Shown piece by piece: positions 59,242-64,000 of a DNA stretch of 64,000 bases. The stretch is from Actinomycetota bacterium (GTDB lineage Bacteria; Actinomycetota; Thermoleophilia; BMS3ABIN01). Below the pieces are notes generated by a model, which did no database searches, was not told the origin of the DNA, and saw nothing but the letters and a program-made list of their open reading frames with translations. Location of the stretch: contig JACRMB010000005.1 in assembly GCA_016235065.1 (NCBI GenBank), positions 73,524 to 137,523 on the forward strand, in the 5' to 3' direction. Position 1 is the stretch's first letter, and each line of letters starts with the position of its first letter. A program made the position numbers and the translations under genes.

Positions 59242-60494
59242 CCCAGGTACTCCCTCGGGTCGACTATCTCGCCTGCGAGGGCCGTGGCTGCCGCTGTCGC
59301 CGGCGAACCCAGCCAGATGAAAGCCTCCGCGTTGCCAAGCCTTCCCTGAAAATTGCGGTTCTGGGTCGCCATGCATACCTCGCCATCCCCAAGGATGCCC
59401 CCGTGTACTCCCACGCAGGCTCCGCAACCAGGCCCGGTGACCAGGGCGCCTGCTTCAGCAAAATCTTTAAGTAAACCCTCTGATGCCGCCTGCATGTAGA
59501 CAGTCCGTGAAGCCGGGGTGACGATCAGCCGCGTGCCGGGATTCCTCTGCTTTCCCCGCAGGATATCAGCGGCGATTCGAAGGTCTTCGATGCGCCCGTT
59601 GGTGCAGGTGCCGATGAACACCTGATGCACCCGGGTTCCAGCCGCGGCCGCCGCGGTCATGGTGTTGTCCACCGTGTGAGGGGCCGATACGGTCGGCTCG
59701 AGGGCGCTTGCGTCGATCTCGACGACACGCGTGTATTCAGCGTCGGCATCGGCTTTGAGCTCGCGATAGTCATCACCGCGGCCATGCTCTTCAAGCCAGG
59801 CCCTGGTGGCGTCGTCCGAAGCGAACAGCCCTGTCTTGGCGCCTGCCTCTACCGCCATGTTGGAAAGGGTGAAACGTTCCGACATGGTCATGGCTTCAGC
59901 ACCGGGGCCGGTGAACTCAAGGGCCATGTACGTCGCTCCATCCGCCCCTATCTCACCGATCAGATGCAGGATCAGATCCTTGGCATATACACCTCTGGCG
60001 AAGCTGCCGGTTATCTCGACCTTCAGTGTCTCCGGTACCTTTAGCCAGGTCTTGCCGGTAGCTATGCCGATGCCCACATCCGTCGAACCCATACCCGTCG
60101 AGAAAGCGGCGAGGGAGCCGGATGTACAGGTGTGCGAATCGGCGCCGATGAGGATGTCCCCGGGCGATGCAAAACTCTCTACCAGCCGCTGGTGGCAGAC
60201 GCCTTCATTGATCTCGGAAAGCACGGCGCCGGTCTTTGCGGCGAACTCCCGCAGCGACATATGGGCGTTGGAAAGCTCCTTGCGCGGGCTGGGCGCGGCA
60301 TGATCTATGAACAGCACGGTCTTCTTCGGATTATGGGCCTGGACCAGGCCAAGATCCTCAAGCTGCTGTATGGCCAGCGGCCCCGTCCCGTCCTGAAGGG
60401 CGGTGACATCGACGCTGGTAACCACGATCTCGCCAGGCTTCACCTCCCGGCCGACATGCTCCGATATTATCTTTTCCGCCAGATTGCTACCCAT
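59238..60494 (-). CDS. aconitase-family large subunit (LeuC-like, [4Fe-4S])
   Basis: The 418-residue catalytic subunit has DSHTCTSGSLAAFSTGMGSTDVG, GTCTNGRIEDLR and GPGCGACVGVHGG, whose three Cys bind the [4Fe-4S] cluster. Length equals LeuC/homoaconitase large subunits. The ATG at 60494 overlaps the end of the upstream citrate-synthase-like gene and starts MGSNLAEKIISEHVG as in the family; the 15 preceding residues of the frame are shadow. The pair of half-subunits rather than a fused aconitase is typical of anaerobes and archaea. Confidence 0.94.
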   Translation of the reverse strand: MGSNLAEKIISEHVGREVKPGEIVVTSVDVTALQDGTGPLAIQQLEDLGLVQAHNPKKTVLFIDHAAPSPRKELSNAHMSLREFAAKTGAVLSEINEGVCHQRLVESFASPGDILIGADSHTCTSGSLAAFSTGMGSTDVGIGIATGKTWLKVPETLKVEITGSFARGVYAKDLILHLIGEIGADGATYMALEFTGPGAEAMTMSERFTLSNMAVEAGAKTGLFASDDATRAWLEEHGRGDDYRELKADADAEYTRVVEIDASALEPTVSAPHTVDNTMTAAAAAGTRVHQVFIGTCTNGRIEDLRIAADILRGKQRNPGTRLIVTPASRTVYMQAASEGLLKDFAEAGALVTGPGCGACVGVHGGILGDGEVCMATQNRNFQGRLGNAEAFIWLGSPATAAATALAGEIVDPREYLG

Positions 60495-61628
60495 CGCCTT
60501 CGCTTTCAGAGCTATTGCCACTGTCTTCGCTGGTTTCACAATGCGCCTTGTAATCCTTGTAAACGTACATCAGTTCTTTCTCGAAAAGGCCGCGCTTCAG
60601 TTCAACTGCCAGTTTGCGTGAAAGCCTGAGTATCTCCTGCGACTCGTCGTCGCTCAGCTCGATTGCGAACTCCTGGAACTTCCTCTGGATCGAGCGTGAG
60701 CCCGAATGCTTGCCGATCACCAGCTGGCGTTCGAGCCCAACCTCCTCGGGCGTGAATACCTCATAATTCAGCGGGTTCTTGATGACCCCGTCGGCGTGGA
60801 TGCCGGATTCGTGGGCAAAGACGTTGGCGCCGACAATCGGCTTCCATACAGGGATCGAACGTGCCGAGGCGTTGGCGACATACTCCGAAAGTTCGCGGAA
60901 CCGCTTCGTCTTCAACCCCAGGTCTACCTTGGAGATGTATTTGAGCGCCATCACCACTTCTTCCAGAGCGGCGTTACCGGCCCTCTCCCCCAGGCCGTTT
61001 ATGGTCGTGTTCACGTATGTCGCACCCGCCTTGATGCCGGCGATCGCGTTGGCGGTAGCCATCCCGAAATCGTTATGGGTATGCATCTCGATCTCGATGT
61101 CCACGTTCTTGCGCAGGAATGAGATGACATTATAAGTATCGAAAGGATCGAGGATGCCGACAGTGTCGCAGAAACGGATCCTGTCGGCGCCGCATTCCCG
61201 GGCGGATTTGGCAAACCTTATGAGGAAATCAAGATCGGCGCGGGATGCATCCTCGGCGTTCACCGAGACGTAGACGTCACTCTTCTTGGCGAAATCGACA
61301 GCGGTCCGCAGTCGAGTGAGTGCTGGATATCGCTGATGACCGCGCGGTTCCAGGCGAGGATACTGGCTCCCAGCCCCAGCGCGGCGATGGTCTTGATGGT
61401 CTCCTTCTCGTCGCCGCCCATGGCGGGGATGCCCACTTCGATCTGGTGGACCCCCACTTCGTCCAGCAGCCTGGCAATCCTGACCTTTTCCTGGTTGGCG
61501 AAGACGACACCCGCGGTCTGTTCGCCATCGCGAAGGGTGGTGTCGTCGATCTTGATCTTCTTCTCCAGGTTCGGTTCCACGCCCTGGAGGACGAAACTAT
61601 GCAGATGATTTTCGGTTGGTGCATCCAT
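60487..61628 (-). pseudogene. Re-citrate/homocitrate synthase-like gene broken by internal out-of-frame deletion
   Basis: The N-terminal part (from ATG 61628) has TTLRDGEQTAGVVF and GVHQIEVGIPAMGGDEKETI as in the isopropylmalate/homocitrate/Re-citrate synthase family, to DIQHSLDCG. The remainder lies in another frame: TAVDFAKKSDVYVSVNAEDASRAD, EMHTHNDFGMATANAIAG, NGLGERAGNAALEE and GKHSGSR. About 29 family residues (the usual D-A-V-x-I-S-x-x-x-S-D-x-H segment up to the next helix) are missing at about 61306-61311. Microhomology CTGCGG at the joint fits a deletion. The cluster and Re-citrate synthases of anaerobes suggest citrate synthase; homocitrate synthase is possible. An assembly error cannot be excluded. 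Confidence 0.85.
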
Positions 61629-61743
61629 GTTGTTGCCCTTTTGTGGGAGATGCCGCGGAAAAAACGGCCTAGATAATATAGCTTAAGATGGGTTAAGCAG
61701 ACAACCGCACCGGATAATTCTCATCCAGCCATTCCATCATTCC

Positions 61744-63351
61744 CTAGCCCAGGCTGCCTCGCAGCCTGCCAAGGCGGCAGATCCACTCGGTCACCAGGTC
61801 GTGATCGGCTGCCTCGCCACCCCAGTCCTCATCGCTGGAGACCATCTGCCGCAGCATCGGCTGGACCGTCTCCAGCAGCACATGGTAGCGGCGCTCATCT
61901 GCCGCTTCTGAATCAAGATCGATATCCAGATGTTCAGAGACGGCCTCGAAATCTTCCCTGACCTGGACTGCAAGCGATTCCGTCAGATGGCTGGCTGCAG
62001 TCTCGAGGTTCGCGAACCTGGCAGCCTTCGTGAGGTCGGCTCGTATGCCGGGATAAAACTCGAACAGACGGTCGAGCCCATCCTTCCCGTATCGTTCCAG
62101 CACTTCTGCCAGCCCGCGGCCGGTACCGATGAATTCAGGCGGCAGCCCGATCGAATAAAGGGCTCCGGTGAAACTGATCGCCCGTGGCAGGTTGCTTGCC
62201 CTGGCAGGCTCGATTGCGGCTATCAGTGCCGAGATCTCCGGGTCGGCTATCTCACCTGCCAGCTTGTCCGGCTGGGCCGCCGCCCTGGCGTAACCCACCG
62301 CGCTCTTCCGGGCAAGGCGGTCACGCTGGCGCGGCATCAGCTCGGAAAGCGCGATCACAGTAGGCAGCAGCTGATTGAAGCTGTCCAGGTAATGGCGGGT
62401 GAATACACCGACGAGCGTCGTCAGTTCGTCGCGTTCGGCGGCGCTGAAAGACAGCGGCGGCGTCCCATGGAGAAGCTCACCAGCCTTTATGGCGACTTGC
62501 CGGGCGGCCTCACTGCCGCAGTCATAACGAAGACCTGACTGCACGGTAACAGTCCTTACGCCGGGGAAATCAGCAGCCAGGCGTTCGAAATTGTCCAGGC
62601 TTACATGCCCCCGGAACGGCAGCGCGCCGCCGCCAAAGATCGGCAGCACCTCGATGCCGCGTTCGCTTCCCATCCTGCAGCAGTCGGATATGGCGATCTT
62701 CACAGCCAGGACCGAGGGAACCATGCCATAGACCATGGCTGAATCGCTGCGGCCGAACATCAGGCGCAGATAAGGTATCGCATAATCCGAACCAGTTGCC
62801 TGATCGAGATATTCCCCGAGGAAACGGCCGGCCGTCAGCAGTTCCGGCACCTCCTCGATCAGGGGGATCACCTGCACTGCGTCGGGATCGAGCGAGCCTC
62901 CGAACTCCTTGTGCCCGAGTTCGATCACATCCTGGATACGCCGGCGCACGTCCACCAGCTCAGACGCCGTCTCCACCATCGGCACGATCACCTCGCGGAT
63001 AGCCCCCTGGCTGCCGGTTGAGGAAAGCTGATAATTCGATTCGATGACGCTCATCAGCGCCATCAACTGATGGAAGACCGTCTCCTTGGTGGCGCTGGAG
63101 ATGCGTGGCGTCACCATGACATCCCGCCCGGGGACCAGCCCCCTCTCCACCAGGCCGAGGGCAATCTCAGCGGTCTGATGGTAGGGAGTGAGTTTGCCCT
63201 CATAGTCAACCATCACTTCCTCGATGCCGAGGCCGATAGGCTGGGGCGTCAAAGCGTCGATCGCTTCTCGCGGCTCATCTCTTACCGACACATAGCGCGA
63301 GGCGCTGTCGGGATGCTGGGTCATCATGGTGGAGGGAATAAAGGTTTCCAA
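61744..63351 (-). CDS. ppcA: archaeal-type phosphoenolpyruvate carboxylase
   Basis: The enzyme adds bicarbonate to PEP to make oxaloacetate, the substrate for citrate or aspartate. The 535-residue product has the archaeal PEPC start STMMTQHPDSAS and the stretches GLGIEEVMVDYEGKLTPYHQ, MVTPRISSATKE, VIPLIEEVPELLTAG and FGRSDSAMVYGMV, and is about half the length of bacterial PEPC. The TTG start at 63351 follows AGAGG. It lies just upstream of the citrate-synthase-like gene and just downstream of gatB on the same strand, joining C4 supply to the oxidative branch. Confidence 0.93.
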   Translation of the reverse strand: METFIPSTMMTQHPDSASRYVSVRDEPREAIDALTPQPIGLGIEEVMVDYEGKLTPYHQTAEIALGLVERGLVPGRDVMVTPRISSATKETVFHQLMALMSVIESNYQLSSTGSQGAIREVIVPMVETASELVDVRRRIQDVIELGHKEFGGSLDPDAVQVIPLIEEVPELLTAGRFLGEYLDQATGSDYAIPYLRLMFGRSDSAMVYGMVPSVLAVKIAISDCCRMGSERGIEVLPIFGGGALPFRGHVSLDNFERLAADFPGVRTVTVQSGLRYDCGSEAARQVAIKAGELLHGTPPLSFSAAERDELTTLVGVFTRHYLDSFNQLLPTVIALSELMPRQRDRLARKSAVGYARAAAQPDKLAGEIADPEISALIAAIEPARASNLPRAISFTGALYSIGLPPEFIGTGRGLAEVLERYGKDGLDRLFEFYPGIRADLTKAARFANLETAASHLTESLAVQVREDFEAVSEHLDIDLDSEAADERRYHVLLETVQPMLRQMVSSDEDWGGEAADHDLVTEWICRLGRLRGSLG

Positions 63352-63378
63352 GAATACCTCTGGGGATCAAGCCGGCGG

Positions 63379-64000
63379 TCAGCCGGACAGTTTTTTCCTG
63401 AGCAGCTCGTTGACCACCTTGGGATTCGCCTGCCCGCTGGTAGCCTTCATGACCTGGCCAACGAAGAAGCCGATCACCTGCTCCCTGCCGGCCCGGTACT
63501 GCTCGACCTGTTTGGGATTGTCCGCGATAGCCTGGTCGATATGCGACTCAAGCTCGGACTGATCGGATATCTGGGTAAGGCCTTTCGCCTTGACGATCTC
63601 AGCCGGGCCAGAGCCGCTCTCACACATCTCGGCGAACACTTCCTTGCCGACATTGGCGCTCACCTTGCCGTCAGCGACCATCTTCAACAGCTCCGCCAGG
63701 CTCTGCGGTTTAACCCGGCAACCGGAAATATCCTGCCCGGAAGCGTTCAGATATCCCAGCAGTTCGCCCATGACCCAGTTGCTCACTGTCTTGGCATCAT
63801 CGTGGTGCTCGAGCACGGCTTCGAAATAATCGGCCAGCTCCCGGCTCGCGGTCAGCACCTCGGCATTGTACTCGGGCAGGTCCAGGTCTTTCATATAGCG
63901 GCGCGACCGAGCTTCGGGAAGTTCCGGCATCTCCGCCCGGACTTCGTCGATGAAGTCCGCGGTCGCGATCAGCGGCACCAGATCAGGCTCAGGGAAATAG
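63379..64000 (-). CDS. gatB: aspartyl/glutamyl-tRNA amidotransferase subunit B, cut by window edge
   Basis: Only the C-terminal part is present; the frame is open to the right edge, so the gene starts beyond base 64000. The visible part begins YFPEPDLVPLIATADFIDEVRAEMPELPEARSRRY and continues through the helical YqeY-like tail domain (QVIGFFVGQVMKATSGQANPKVVNELLRKKL) that binds tRNA. GatCAB makes Gln-tRNA and Asn-tRNA by amidation. The start at the internal GTG 63978 is not real. Confidence 0.95.
   Translation of the reverse strand, partial: YFPEPDLVPLIATADFIDEVRAEMPELPEARSRRYMKDLDLPEYNAEVLTASRELADYFEAVLEHHDDAKTVSNWVMGELLGYLNASGQDISGCRVKPQSLAELLKMVADGKVSANVGKEVFAEMCESGSGPAEIVKAKGLTQISDQSELESHIDQAIADNPKQVEQYRAGREQVIGFFVGQVMKATSGQANPKVVNELLRKKLSG

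Overview
This window looks like chromosomal DNA from an anaerobic, moderately GC-rich bacterium with Gram-positive traits. The evidence is a PcrA-type helicase, PrsA-like and other lipoproteins with Thr/Ala/Ser-rich linkers, a YmdB phosphodiesterase, GatB-dependent amidation and many TTG/GTG starts. It also carries archaeal-looking genes: RtcB with archease, DUF211, and archaeal-type PEP carboxylase. I infer a deep-branching Actinomycetota or Bacillota, but there is no rRNA or ribosomal protein here to settle it. No phage, insertion sequence, integrase or CRISPR array was seen.

Region 1 (1-9.6 kb) holds a divergent MTAP-like phosphorylase cut by the left edge, a pilin-like protein, rtcB and archease. 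A sulfur operon follows: an IscR-like Rrf2 regulator behind a TTGACA-17-TATGAT promoter, then cysK, tusA, a ThiS-like carrier with a C-terminal tail, an E1 enzyme, a JAMM protease and larE. A Tat-exported split-Soret-like protein, a NIL-domain protein and cysE come next.

Region 2 (9.6-26.4 kb) holds DUF211 and a VIT1-like transporter, pcrA, an arsR-acr3 operon whose last gene is a HesB-like selenoprotein, FmdE- and YwiC-like genes, a tusA-dsrE pair, lipoproteins, an ABC-2 exporter, and a second selenoprotein (a thioredoxin-like lipoprotein with a T-Sec-P-A-C active site). A second Rrf2 regulator, tRNA genes, tadA, a VKOR oxidase and a YkgJ-type protein complete it. Both selenoprotein genes are split by an in-frame TGA followed by a hairpin at the spacing of a bacterial SECIS.

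Region 3 (26.5-36.4 kb) is one leftward dissimilatory sulfate-reduction cluster: adk, sat, aprB, aprA, qmoA, qmoB, qmoC. Sulfate is activated to APS, APS is reduced by AprBA with electrons from the Qmo complex, and adenylate kinase returns AMP to the nucleotide pool. dsrAB is not in the window.

Region 4 (36.7-52.7 kb) holds cell-envelope genes (an acyltransferase that looks frameshifted, an O-antigen ligase-like protein, galE, two GT87-like membrane proteins, GtrA), serS beside a tRNA-Ser, ymdB, a MetE-like protein, a cysteine desulfurase, a tiny secreted Asp/His-rich peptide, and a gene-free, possibly structured interval. Region 5 (52.8-64 kb) holds ileS, uspA, a lipoprotein and an oxidative-TCA-branch cluster: isocitrate dehydrogenase, two-subunit aconitase-family enzyme, and a Re-citrate/homocitrate synthase gene broken by an internal deletion. 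Archaeal-type PEP carboxylase and the edge-truncated gatB finish the window.
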